The notes under the pieces are model-generated. The model made no database searches and was not told the DNA's origin. It saw only the letters and a list, made by a program, of their open reading frames with translations. Shown here in pieces: positions 9,348 through 17,420 of a stretch of 64,000 nt of DNA (positions within the stretch are counted from its first letter, which is position 1; every line of letters starts with the position of its first letter). Position numbers and translations under genes: made by a program. Source of the DNA: Capnocytophaga canis (GTDB lineage Bacteria > Bacteroidota > Bacteroidia > Flavobacteriales > Flavobacteriaceae); NCBI RefSeq assembly GCF_000827555.1, contig NZ_CDOI01000134.1, positions 35,396 to 99,395 on the forward strand. The letters run 5' to 3'.

Positions 9348-11327
9348 ATGCTTCCGATCCTAAAAACAGACTCTTTGTTACAACGATTTGCCGACAAAAT
9401 TCAAGCTCGACATTCCTATTTTTTGAAAATTTGCCAAAAAATGCGAGGAAATTGTGCCCGTCTGTCTGATAATATAAATTCTCACTTGTTTTACGGATTG
9501 CATTTTACGGAAAATGAATGGATTTTAAGAGAATGGGCTCCGAATGCAACAAAAATATATCTACTTTTTGACAAAAACGATTGGCAACCAACTGAAAAAT
9601 ACGATTTTACGAAAATAGACCACGAAAATTGGGAAATTCGTTTGCCAAAATCGGAACTTTCGCACGGCGATTTGTATAAATTATATGTAGAATGGCAAGG
9701 TGGTGGAGCAGAAAGACTTCCCTCACACGTAAAAAGAGTAGTTCAGGACGAATATACAAAAGTTTTTACCGCCCAAGTTTGGCAGCCTGAAAAGCCCTAT
9801 CAATGGAAAAATACTCGACCTTCCCAAACGAATTCTCCTCTAATTTATGAAGCTCATATTGGTATGAGCTCCGAACAAAGAAAAGTGACTTCTTTTACCG
9901 AATTTCGTCTGTTTGTGTTGCCTCGAATTGCTTCTTTGGGATACAATACCATTCAACTTATGGCAATTCAGGAACATCCTTATTATGGTTCGTTCGGCTA
10001 TCAGGTAGCAAATTTCTTCGCTGTGAGTTCTCGTTTTGGAACGCCTGAAGAGCTTAAAGAGTTGATAGACAAGGCTCACGGATTAGGAATTAAAGTCATT
10101 TTGGATATTGTGCATTCGCATTCGGTAAGTAACGAAGCCGAAGGATTGGGCTATTTTGATGGCACGGATTATCTGTATTTCCACTCGGGCGAAAGGGGAA
10201 AACATCCACAGTGGGATTCCCGTTTGTTCGATTACGGAAAACCACAAGTGCTTAATTTTCTTCTTTCTAATTGTAAATATTGGTTGGAAGAATTTCAGTT
10301 TGATGGCTTCCGATTTGATGGCGTTACAAGTATGATTTACCTTCACCACGGATTAGGAAAAGCCTTCACTAATTACTCCTTGTATTATGATGGAAATCAG
10401 GATATTGATGCGATAACATATCTGACTTTGGCAAATCAGCTTATTCACGAAATACATCCAAAAGCCATCACCATTGCCGAAGAAATGAGCGGAATTCCGG
10501 GTTTGGCGTTTCCTATTGAAGGAGGCGGAATGGGTTTCGATTATAAAATGCATATGGGTGTTCCCGATTATTGGATTAAACTTTTGGAAGATTACAAAGA
10601 CGAAGATTGGCACGTGGGCGATATCTATTACGAACTGACTAACAAACGTTTAGAAGAAAAAACTATTAGTTACGCCGAAAGCCACGACCAAGCCTTAGTG
10701 GGCGACAAAACGATTTTCTTCCGTTTGGCGGATAAGGAAATTTATTCAGGAATGAGCGTTTTCGACCAAAATTTGGTGATTGACAGAGCCATCGCTTTGC
10801 ATAAAATGATTCGTTTGGTAACCATTGCCACAGCAGGAAATGGCTATTTGGCATTTATGGGGAACGAATGGGGACACCCTGAATGGATTGATTTTCCGCG
10901 TGAAGGAAATAGTTGGAGCTACAATCACGCGCGTCGTTTGTGGAGTTTGCTTGATGATGAAAATCTGAAATTCAAATATTTGAATAATTTTGATAGGGCG
11001 ATGATTCATTTTGTGAAAAAGAATAATTTACTCGAAGAAATGCCTAATATTTTGGTTCGTGATAACGAACGTCAAATTTTAGCTTTTGAACGAGGTGGAT
11101 TTTTGTTTGTGTTTAATTTCAATCCGTCAGAGTCGTTTAATAATTATGAATTTGAGGTAGAAGCAGGAAAATACACCTATGTTTTAAATTCGGACAATCC
11201 GAACTTTGGAGGGCAAAATCGTATTGATGAAAATGTCGAGCATTTTACGCAGTACAAACACGAGAAGAATTTAATAAGTTTGTACATTCCGTCAAGGTTA
11301 GCTATTGTTTTGAAAATGAATGAGTAG
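9348..11327 (+). CDS. glgB: 1,4-alpha-glucan branching enzyme (GH13, eukaryote-like type)
   Basis: Makes alpha-1,6 branches in glycogen in the cytoplasm. It has an N-terminal CBM48/E-set domain (WILREWAPNATKIYLLFD), a GH13 barrel, and a C-terminal beta domain. Catalytic residues are D324 in DGFRFDGVTSMIYLHHG, E378 in TIAEEMSG and D447 in AESHDQALVG. These motifs (GVTSMIY, the SYAESHDQ loop, MGNEWGHPEW) resemble the eukaryotic GBE1-type enzyme more than the enteric GlgB type; a group of Bacteroidota carries this form. 659 aa. It heads a rightward cluster with a debranching enzyme, a glycogen synthase and a GH57 amylase. Confidence 0.93.
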   Translation: MLPILKTDSLLQRFADKIQARHSYFLKICQKMRGNCARLSDNINSHLFYGLHFTENEWILREWAPNATKIYLLFDKNDWQPTEKYDFTKIDHENWEIRLPKSELSHGDLYKLYVEWQGGGAERLPSHVKRVVQDEYTKVFTAQVWQPEKPYQWKNTRPSQTNSPLIYEAHIGMSSEQRKVTSFTEFRLFVLPRIASLGYNTIQLMAIQEHPYYGSFGYQVANFFAVSSRFGTPEELKELIDKAHGLGIKVILDIVHSHSVSNEAEGLGYFDGTDYLYFHSGERGKHPQWDSRLFDYGKPQVLNFLLSNCKYWLEEFQFDGFRFDGVTSMIYLHHGLGKAFTNYSLYYDGNQDIDAITYLTLANQLIHEIHPKAITIAEEMSGIPGLAFPIEGGGMGFDYKMHMGVPDYWIKLLEDYKDEDWHVGDIYYELTNKRLEEKTISYAESHDQALVGDKTIFFRLADKEIYSGMSVFDQNLVIDRAIALHKMIRLVTIATAGNGYLAFMGNEWGHPEWIDFPREGNSWSYNHARRLWSLLDDENLKFKYLNNFDRAMIHFVKKNNLLEEMPNILVRDNERQILAFERGGFLFVFNFNPSESFNNYEFEVEAGKYTYVLNSDNPNFGGQNRIDENVEHFTQYKHEKNLISLYIPSRLAIVLKMNE

Positions 11328-11361
11328 TTTTTTAATTGTAGAGTTATTATACAATTAAAAA
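11328..11361. repeat. A/T-only inverted repeat after glgB
   Basis: Arms TTTTTAATTGTA and TACAATTAAAAA (11329-11340 and 11350-11361) pair perfectly around a 9-base loop just after the glgB stop. There is no T-run after it on the plus strand, so it is unlikely to be a strong rightward terminator. It marks the junction between glgB and the RhuM-Fic gene. Confidence 0.5.
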
Positions 11362-11383
11362 GATAATGAATAATCAAAATTAA

Positions 11384-12370
11384 ATGATAAATGAAATAAA
11401 AATATTTACCACTGACGACAAAAAAATTTCATTGCAGGTTTCCTTGGAGAAGGAAACAGTGTGGCTTACGCAGTCGCAAATGTCTTTTTTGTTTGATACA
11501 AGTACGGACAATATCGGTTTGCATTTGAAGAATATTTTTTTAGAAGAGGAATTAGATGAATTTTCAACTACCGAGGATTTCTCGGTAGTTCGTCAAGAAG
11601 GAAAAAGGCAGGTTAAGAGAACGTTAAAACATTATAATCTTGACGCAATTTTGTCTGTTGGATATAGAGTTAGCTCTAAGAGAGCAACTCAATTCCGCAA
11701 ATGGGCGACACAAACCCTAAAACAACACTTGGTTCAAGGTTATACCATTAATGAGCAACGCCTAAAAGAGCGGGGTATCGAATTTAATGAGGTCCTTTCG
11801 CTATTGAGTTCCACTTTGGAAAATCAAACTTTGATAAACGATGAAGGTGTTGCGGTACTGAAAGTTGTGCAAAAATATGCAAAAAGTTGGAGTTTATTAC
11901 AAGCTTACGACCAACAGAGCCTACCAAAAAGTTCTTTAAAAAACCAAGAAATGAACGCTTTGCCGTATGAAGACGTTTTAAAAGCCATTGACCAACTCAA
12001 AAAATCACTCGTTGAAAAGGGTGAGGCTAGTGAACTTTTCGGACAAATACGCAGTAGCGGACTTGAGTCGGCATTGGCTACCATTGAGCAAGGTTTCGGT
12101 GAGGAATATTTTTACCCCAATGTAGCAAGTAGAGCGGCTCATTTACTCTATTTCATCATAAAAAATCATCCGTTTGCTGATGGAAACAAACGTACGGGAG
12201 CATTTTTGTTTTTATGGTATTTGCGTATCAATCAACATCTTTTGCAAAAACCTGTGGAAAACTTAATCAACGACAATACATTGGTTGCTTTAGCTTTATT
12301 AGTTGCTGAAAGTAAACCTGAACAAAAAGAATTAATAATACGTTTAACAGAACATTTCATTAACGTCTGA
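11384..12370 (+). CDS. RhuM-Fic/Doc fusion protein
   Basis: A 328-residue cytoplasmic protein with two parts. Residues 1-130 match the virulence RhuM family (ETVWLTQSQMSFLFDTS, HYNLDAILSVGYRVSSKRA, FRKWATQTLKQHLVQGY), likely a DNA-binding or adaptor module. Residues ~190-328 form a Fic/Doc domain with the active-site motif HPFADGNKRTGAFLF. The NKR at the end of the motif resembles Doc-type kinases more than the AMPylating GNGR form, so it may phosphorylate a target; this is inference. No antitoxin with the inhibitory helix is visible next to it. It sits between glgB and the debranching-enzyme gene, only 16 bases before the latter. Confidence 0.85.
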   Translation: MINEIKIFTTDDKKISLQVSLEKETVWLTQSQMSFLFDTSTDNIGLHLKNIFLEEELDEFSTTEDFSVVRQEGKRQVKRTLKHYNLDAILSVGYRVSSKRATQFRKWATQTLKQHLVQGYTINEQRLKERGIEFNEVLSLLSSTLENQTLINDEGVAVLKVVQKYAKSWSLLQAYDQQSLPKSSLKNQEMNALPYEDVLKAIDQLKKSLVEKGEASELFGQIRSSGLESALATIEQGFGEEYFYPNVASRAAHLLYFIIKNHPFADGNKRTGAFLFLWYLRINQHLLQKPVENLINDNTLVALALLVAESKPEQKELIIRLTEHFINV

Positions 12371-12386
12371 ATAAAAAAATAAGATA

Positions 12387-14336
12387 ATGAGTTATTTAAC
12401 ATTCAAAAAGAAAGAATTAATCAATTTGGAATATTCTCTTGACAGAGAGTTTCTTGGCACCAATCGCGGGGGCGGATACAGCTCTTCTACCCTTGTTTTT
12501 TGCAATACACGAAAATATCACGGACTTTTGGTAGTTCCACTCGAAAATTTCAGAGGACAGAATCACGTCTTGTTGTCTTCACTTGATGAAACCATCATTC
12601 AACACGGACGCGATTTCAACTTTGCCGTGCATCAATATCCCGAAACGTACGAACCTCGCGGACATAAATATATCGTGGATGTTTCCTACGAAAAAGCCTT
12701 TACCGTTATCTATCAGGTGGGGGGTGTAACACTCAAAAAAGAAATTCTGATGGTGCATAACGAACCTCAGGTTTTGGTGCGTTACACCTTGCTCGAAGCC
12801 CACTCCCCTACTAAGTTGAGGTTGAATCCGTTATTGGCATTTCGTGATATTCATTCGTTAAGTAAAGTCAATGATTTAGCAAACAAAAATATTGAGAAAA
12901 TTGAAGGCGGAATCAAAACCAAACTTTATCCTGATTTTCCGTATTTGCATTTGCAGTTAAGCCAAGATACTGATTTTGAATACCAACCGAATTGGAATTG
13001 TAATATATTTTATAAAAAAGAAAAAGAACGTGGATACGATTATACGGAAGATTTACTCACGCTTGGTTATTTCGAGTTGAATATCAAAAAAGGCGAAAGC
13101 GTTGTATTTTCGGCAAGTACGGAGGAAAACAACAGCAAACAACTCAAACAGAAATTCACCCGACTTATCAATCAGCGTCGCGAGCGAAACTCGTTTGAGG
13201 AATGCCTTAACTATTCTGCTACACAATTTCTAATTCAGAAAGCAGGAGAAATTCGTGTGAAAGAAGGTTATCATTGGTACAATAGCAACACACGCGATAC
13301 GTTCATCGCTTTACCGGGAATTGCTTTGGCAGAAAACACTCAAAAGACGTTCGATGAGGTACTTACATCAGTTAAAAAATATTTTTCCAATGGACTTTTT
13401 GAAAAAACAGTAAGTACGCACGTAGCTGAACGTCAATATGATGCCGACACTTCACTTTGGTTTTTTTGGACAATTCAGCAGTATGAAAAATACACCAAAA
13501 AAACGCCAAAACAACTTTGGAAAGACTTTGGCGAGTTGATGCGAACCATTTTGGAAACTTACAAAAATGGACAGCATAAATCCATACGAATGGATAACAA
13601 CGGACTGATTTGGTCGGAAGATATTAGTCGTCCGCTAACGTGGGTCGATGCTCAATTTGATGGCGGAGCCATTGTTCCGCGAAACGGTTATGTGGTCGAA
13701 GTCAATGCGTTGTGGTACAATGCCGTGTGTTACGCAATTGCTTTGGCAGAAGCCTCAAAGGATAAAGATTTTCTGAAAGAATGGAGCGATTTGCCTACGA
13801 TGATTGCTGAAAATTTCAATCAAACCTTTTGGATTGCTGACAAAAAATACTTGGCAGATTATGTGAATTATGCTCATCAAAATCGTGATGTTCGCCCCAA
13901 TCAGTTGATACCTTGTGCGTTGGCATATTCTCCTCTTGATGAGCGAAGTAAGAAACGCGTTTTGGACATTGTCAGACAAGAATTGCTCACTCCACGAGGA
14001 TTACGTTCGTTGTCACCTAAAAATAAAAGTTACGAAAGCGTAAGTATTGGCAACGTGTACGACCGCGACCGAGCTACGTTTAACGGGTCGGTACATCCTT
14101 GGTTTATAGGATTTTATATAGAAGCTCATTTAAAAATTTACGGAAAAACCTATATCCCTGATGCAGAAGTAATTTTAGCTGATTTCGAGGAAGAATTAAG
14201 CGGACACGGCGTAAGTACCATTTCGGCAATTTACGATGGAAATCCGCCATTCCGTTCGCGAGGTTGCATTTCCAAAGCCCGAAATGTAGCCGAAATCCTT
14301 CGAGCCAAACAACTGACAATGAATTATGAGTCGTAA
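12387..14336 (+). CDS. Glycogen debranching enzyme (amylo-alpha-1,6-glucosidase)
   Basis: Removes alpha-1,6 branch stubs from glycogen. Residues ~1-230 match the bacterial/archaeal glycogen debranching N-terminal domain (EFLGTNRGGGYSSSTLVFCNTRKYHGLLV). The rest is the (alpha/alpha)6 amylo-alpha-1,6-glucosidase domain with TRDTFIALPG, WSEDISRPLTWVDAQ and VYDRDRATFNGSVHPWFIG. 649 aa, full length. It begins 16 bases after the RhuM-Fic gene and is part of the rightward glycogen cluster. In related Bacteroidota the debranching enzyme is usually directly followed by the GT4 synthase; here two nuclease genes intervene. Confidence 0.93.
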   Translation: MSYLTFKKKELINLEYSLDREFLGTNRGGGYSSSTLVFCNTRKYHGLLVVPLENFRGQNHVLLSSLDETIIQHGRDFNFAVHQYPETYEPRGHKYIVDVSYEKAFTVIYQVGGVTLKKEILMVHNEPQVLVRYTLLEAHSPTKLRLNPLLAFRDIHSLSKVNDLANKNIEKIEGGIKTKLYPDFPYLHLQLSQDTDFEYQPNWNCNIFYKKEKERGYDYTEDLLTLGYFELNIKKGESVVFSASTEENNSKQLKQKFTRLINQRRERNSFEECLNYSATQFLIQKAGEIRVKEGYHWYNSNTRDTFIALPGIALAENTQKTFDEVLTSVKKYFSNGLFEKTVSTHVAERQYDADTSLWFFWTIQQYEKYTKKTPKQLWKDFGELMRTILETYKNGQHKSIRMDNNGLIWSEDISRPLTWVDAQFDGGAIVPRNGYVVEVNALWYNAVCYAIALAEASKDKDFLKEWSDLPTMIAENFNQTFWIADKKYLADYVNYAHQNRDVRPNQLIPCALAYSPLDERSKKRVLDIVRQELLTPRGLRSLSPKNKSYESVSIGNVYDRDRATFNGSVHPWFIGFYIEAHLKIYGKTYIPDAEVILADFEEELSGHGVSTISAIYDGNPPFRSRGCISKARNVAEILRAKQLTMNYES

Positions 14337-14340
14337 AATG

Positions 14341-14437
14341 TAAGGGTGGAATATTTTTCGCCTCTACGATAAAATGTAATCAATGATGTGTACAATGTAA
14401 GTAAGGGCGAAATATTTTTCGCCCCTACGATAAAACA
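14341..14437. repeat. Two copies of a 61-base palindrome-bearing repeat
   Basis: A unit starting TAAGGGYGRAATATTTTTCG occurs at 14341 and again at 14402, 61 bases apart. The second copy contains a perfect hairpin GGGCGAAA-TATT-TTTCGCCC (14405-14424); the first forms the same hairpin with wobble pairs. Each copy continues CYCTACGATAAAA. This is REP-like: short, palindromic, intergenic. It lies between the debranching gene and the first YhcG nuclease gene. Confidence 0.8.
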
Positions 14438-14458
14438 CAATCCATAAACGATTAAGGA

Positions 14459-15475
14459 ATGAAAAAAGATACGAAACCATTGAACAAAAATTTACTTTCG
14501 GAGCTTTCCGTCTTAATAGAAAACGGTCAGCAACAGATAGTTTATTATGCCAACAGCACCCTTACCCTTGTCTTTTGGCAGGTTGGAAAGCGTATCAATG
14601 AAGATGTATTAAACAATGAACGAGCTACTTACGGAAAACGGATTGTACCAATGATTGCCAATGAGTTGGAATCTAAATACGGACGTAATTTTACGGAAAA
14701 AAATATCCGAAGAATGATGCAGTTTGCAGAGGTATTTCCTGATTTTCAAATTGTCGTTCCACTGGCACGACAATTGAGTTGGTCGCATTTTTTGATACTT
14801 ATCCCCCTTAAAAATCACGAAGCAAGAATGTTTTATGCTGAGTTGGCAGTATCTGAAAATTTAGGAAAACGAGAACTTCGTAAGCAAATCACTACCAAAG
14901 CCTTTGAGAGAATGCAAATTGCTAATTTACAGGTTCAACAATCGGAAATTATTCCTATAAACACTTTCAAAGACCCCTATCTATTGGATTTTTTAGGACT
15001 TCGAAGTGATTATTTGGAAAAAGACATTGAAACGGCTATTTTACATAAATTAGAGTCCTTTATTTTAGAACTTGGAAGAGGATTTGCCTTTGTAGAACGC
15101 CAAAAACGAATGATTATTGATGGAGAAGATTTCTATTTAGACCTTTTGTTTTTCCATAGAAAATTAAAGCGATTGATTGCCATTGAGCTGAAAATCGGTA
15201 AATTCCAAGCCAAACACAAAGGACAAATGGAACTTTACCTCAAATGGTTAAATAAATACGAACGTCAAGAGGGCGAAGAAGCTCCTATCGGACTGATTTT
15301 GTGTGCTGAAAATAGCAAGGAACAAGTGGAACTTTTGGAAATCCATAAAGATGGTATTATGGTTGCCGAGTATTGGACAGAGTTACCTCCTAAAAAACAA
15401 TTGGAAAAAAAATTACACGAAGCCTTCATTGAAGCACGTGAGCAGTTTGAAAACAAGGGGTTATTGAATAAATAA
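14459..15475 (+). CDS. YhcG-type (DUF1016) PD-(D/E)XK nuclease, first copy
   Basis: A 338-residue cytoplasmic protein. Residues 1-160 match the DUF1016 N-terminal helical domain (LTLVFWQVGKRINEDVL, RRMMQFAEVFPDFQIV, ARQLSWSHFLILI). Residues ~170-338 match the YhcG PD-(D/E)XK nuclease domain: GRGFAFVERQKRM, then the catalytic set D in DFYLDLLFFHR, ELK in IAIELKIGKF and the following Q of GQMELYLKWL. Such proteins are often linked to restriction or defence loci, but the cellular role is not firmly known. No restriction-modification genes are adjacent. The start lies 22 bases after a palindromic repeat. A related copy follows 0.8 kb downstream. Confidence 0.88.
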   Translation: MKKDTKPLNKNLLSELSVLIENGQQQIVYYANSTLTLVFWQVGKRINEDVLNNERATYGKRIVPMIANELESKYGRNFTEKNIRRMMQFAEVFPDFQIVVPLARQLSWSHFLILIPLKNHEARMFYAELAVSENLGKRELRKQITTKAFERMQIANLQVQQSEIIPINTFKDPYLLDFLGLRSDYLEKDIETAILHKLESFILELGRGFAFVERQKRMIIDGEDFYLDLLFFHRKLKRLIAIELKIGKFQAKHKGQMELYLKWLNKYERQEGEEAPIGLILCAENSKEQVELLEIHKDGIMVAEYWTELPPKKQLEKKLHEAFIEAREQFENKGLLNK

Positions 15476-15810
15476 AAACGAAATCGGTGAATATGTACGT
15501 TACGAAAAAGCGTATAAATGTTCAGAAGAAAACCTTTTTATAAGTAAATATAAATGATAATAATAAAGAATAAAACAGATAATACGTAGAATCTTTATCT
15601 TCATAAGAAGAAAATACTTCTACACGTGAAGAAACAAAATCTTCTGATGAAGAAAATATTTCTTCTTATGGATAATATAATGCTACTGATGAATTATTTA
15701 ATTCTTCATTAGAATATAAAAGTTCTACTAAAGAAGATTTTAATTCTACATCTGTTTTATTGTAAAATCAACAAGAATAACTATTTTTATAATATAAAAG
15801 ACAAATTAAG
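15476..15810. other. AT-rich spacer with a relic-like reading frame
   Basis: 335 bases with no open gene. From about 15600 to 15765 the sequence is dominated by alternating TCTTC and GAAGA words. In the frame beginning near 15590 it reads as a Ser/Glu/Thr-rich peptide interrupted by two stops (segments like EENTSTREETKSSDEEN and YNATDELFNSSLEYKSSTKED). This may be a decayed gene or simply low-complexity DNA with small stem-loops. No promoter or terminator is clear. Confidence 0.4.
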
Positions 15811-16122
15811 ATGAGAAAAAGGTCATTTGCCGAAATCATCACATCGGCACAACTATTAGTAAAAGCCCTTACCGAACGAGGTGAAAATTTGCCTGTGGGT
15901 GTTACCGCTCAAATGCGTGACAAACTAAACACTGCCTACCAAAAAGCAGCGGAGGTCAATGTAGAACAGGAAAAACTTAAAGCTCAACTCAAAGAAAAAA
16001 CCGCCGAGTTAGAAAAACATATTGCCGAAACGGAAGAGGTATATGCCTTTTTGAAAAAATACATCAAAATGGGCGAACCGCAAGAACGTTGGCGAGAGTT
16101 TGGTTTCGAGGATAAACGATAG
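15811..16122 (+). CDS. Small coiled-coil protein of unknown function
   Basis: A 103-residue basic N-terminus, acidic-middle protein without signal peptide. The centre (residues ~50-80, EVNVEQEKLKAQLKEKTAELEKHIAETEEV) is a clear heptad coiled coil. The end WREFGFEDKR resembles a C-terminal motif (W-x-E-F-G-I-x-D-K-R) I associate with small uncharacterised bacterial proteins, but I cannot name a family. It lies between two YhcG-type nuclease genes and might be a partner of either. Coding is supported by a sensible amino-acid make-up and the lack of any competing frame. Confidence 0.65.
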   Translation: MRKRSFAEIITSAQLLVKALTERGENLPVGVTAQMRDKLNTAYQKAAEVNVEQEKLKAQLKEKTAELEKHIAETEEVYAFLKKYIKMGEPQERWREFGFEDKR

Positions 16123-16143
16123 GCGGTAAAGATTGCACAATGT

Positions 16144-16165
16144 AGGGAGGGGATACATCCCTTCC
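16144..16165. repeat. Palindromic REP-like element upstream of second YhcG gene
   Basis: GGAGGGGAT and ATCCCTTCC pair (one G-T wobble) around a two-base loop at 16146-16165. The upstream flank ACAATGTAGG is like the ACAATGTAAG found before the palindrome at 14405, although the stem sequence differs. Confidence 0.6.
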
Positions 16166-16291
16166 GTAGTTGTAACGTATCAATGTGAGGGCGGATGTGA
16201 AGTTGCTATTGTAATATTTTCGAAATGAATCACAAGTAATAGGTATTTTCAGCAATAGCACTGAAATTCAATAAGATGAAGTTATTAAACA

Positions 16292-17311
16292 ATGAAGCTA
16301 TTTACCGATATAAAAGATATTATTTTACAGGCTCGTGAAAAGGCGATACGCTCAGTCAATAACGCACGTACGCTGATGTATTGGCATATTGGTAAACGTA
16401 TTTTTGAGGAAGAACAGCAAGGTAAAAAACGAGCAGATTACGGAAGTTACCTCATTAAGGAGCTTTCTGCCAAGTTAGAACCCGACTTCGGGAGCCTTTG
16501 TTCATTTCGACAACTGAACTTATATAGGCAATTTTACAAAACTTTCCCAATTGTGAACGCACTGCATTCACAATTGAGTTGGACTCAGTATAAGATACTT
16601 ATGCGAATAGATGACCAACATAAACGAGAGTTTTACATCGCCGAAACAACAAAAAATAATTGGACTTCTCGGCAGTTGGAACGACAAATAAACGCTTCTT
16701 TGTACGAAAGACTTTTGCTTTCGAACGATAAAGAAAGCGTACTTGCCGTTGCTCGAAATGAAAGGCAACCTTCTGACCCAAAGGAAATAATCAAAGACCC
16801 TATGGTTTTGGAGTTTTTGGGTTTGAAACAACAAAGTACCTATTATGAAAAGGATTTAGAAACTAAAATGCTTTCTCATTTACAAGAATTTTTGTTGGAA
16901 TTAGGCAACGGATTTTCGTTTGTAGCTCGGCAAAAACGCATTCATATTGAGGGAGATGAGTTTTTTGTAGATTTAGTGTTTTACAATCGTTTATTGCAAA
17001 GTTTTGTGATTATCGAAATCAAAACCGATAAACTTACCCATCAGGATATAGGGCAGCTACAAATGTACGTCAATTATTATGACCGCACACAGAAACTCAG
17101 CCACGAAAACCCAACCATTGGTATTTTGCTCTGTGCCGACAAAAATGACGCTGTGGTAAAATATACCCTTCCTGAGAATCAAAAGCATATTATAACAAGT
17201 AAATACCAATTGTATCTGCCAACAGAAAAACAACTTTTAGATGAAATACGTAAAGAAATTGAAAATTTTGAAATCAATGAAGAAGATGAAAAACCTGATG
17301 AAGTACAATAA
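16292..17311 (+). CDS. YhcG-type (DUF1016) PD-(D/E)XK nuclease, second copy
   Basis: A 339-residue homologue of the nuclease at 14459, with the same two-domain layout. The helical DUF1016 part has NARTLMYWHIGKRIFEEEQQG, FRQLNLYRQFYKTFP and HSQLSWTQYKILM. The nuclease part has GNGFSFVARQKRI, D in EFFVDLVFYNR, EIK in FVIIEIKTDK and Q in GQLQMYVNYYD. The two copies are clearly diverged, so this is not a recent duplication. It ends in an acidic tail. The GT4 glycogen synthase gene follows 110 bases later. Confidence 0.88.
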   Translation: MKLFTDIKDIILQAREKAIRSVNNARTLMYWHIGKRIFEEEQQGKKRADYGSYLIKELSAKLEPDFGSLCSFRQLNLYRQFYKTFPIVNALHSQLSWTQYKILMRIDDQHKREFYIAETTKNNWTSRQLERQINASLYERLLLSNDKESVLAVARNERQPSDPKEIIKDPMVLEFLGLKQQSTYYEKDLETKMLSHLQEFLLELGNGFSFVARQKRIHIEGDEFFVDLVFYNRLLQSFVIIEIKTDKLTHQDIGQLQMYVNYYDRTQKLSHENPTIGILLCADKNDAVVKYTLPENQKHIITSKYQLYLPTEKQLLDEIRKEIENFEINEEDEKPDEVQ

Positions 17312-17420
17312 AAATCTTTCATCATAAACAAAAAAAAACAGATTAATTCAGCTTGAAAATAGAGAAAATTAGCAAAATCAATAAAATTTTAAATAGAAAC
17401 GCCAAATAAGTAAGAATGAT

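Noticed and set aside
14459..17311. Remnant of a type I restriction-modification system
   Set aside because: YhcG-type genes are often near such systems, but no hsdR, hsdM or hsdS sequence is visible here.
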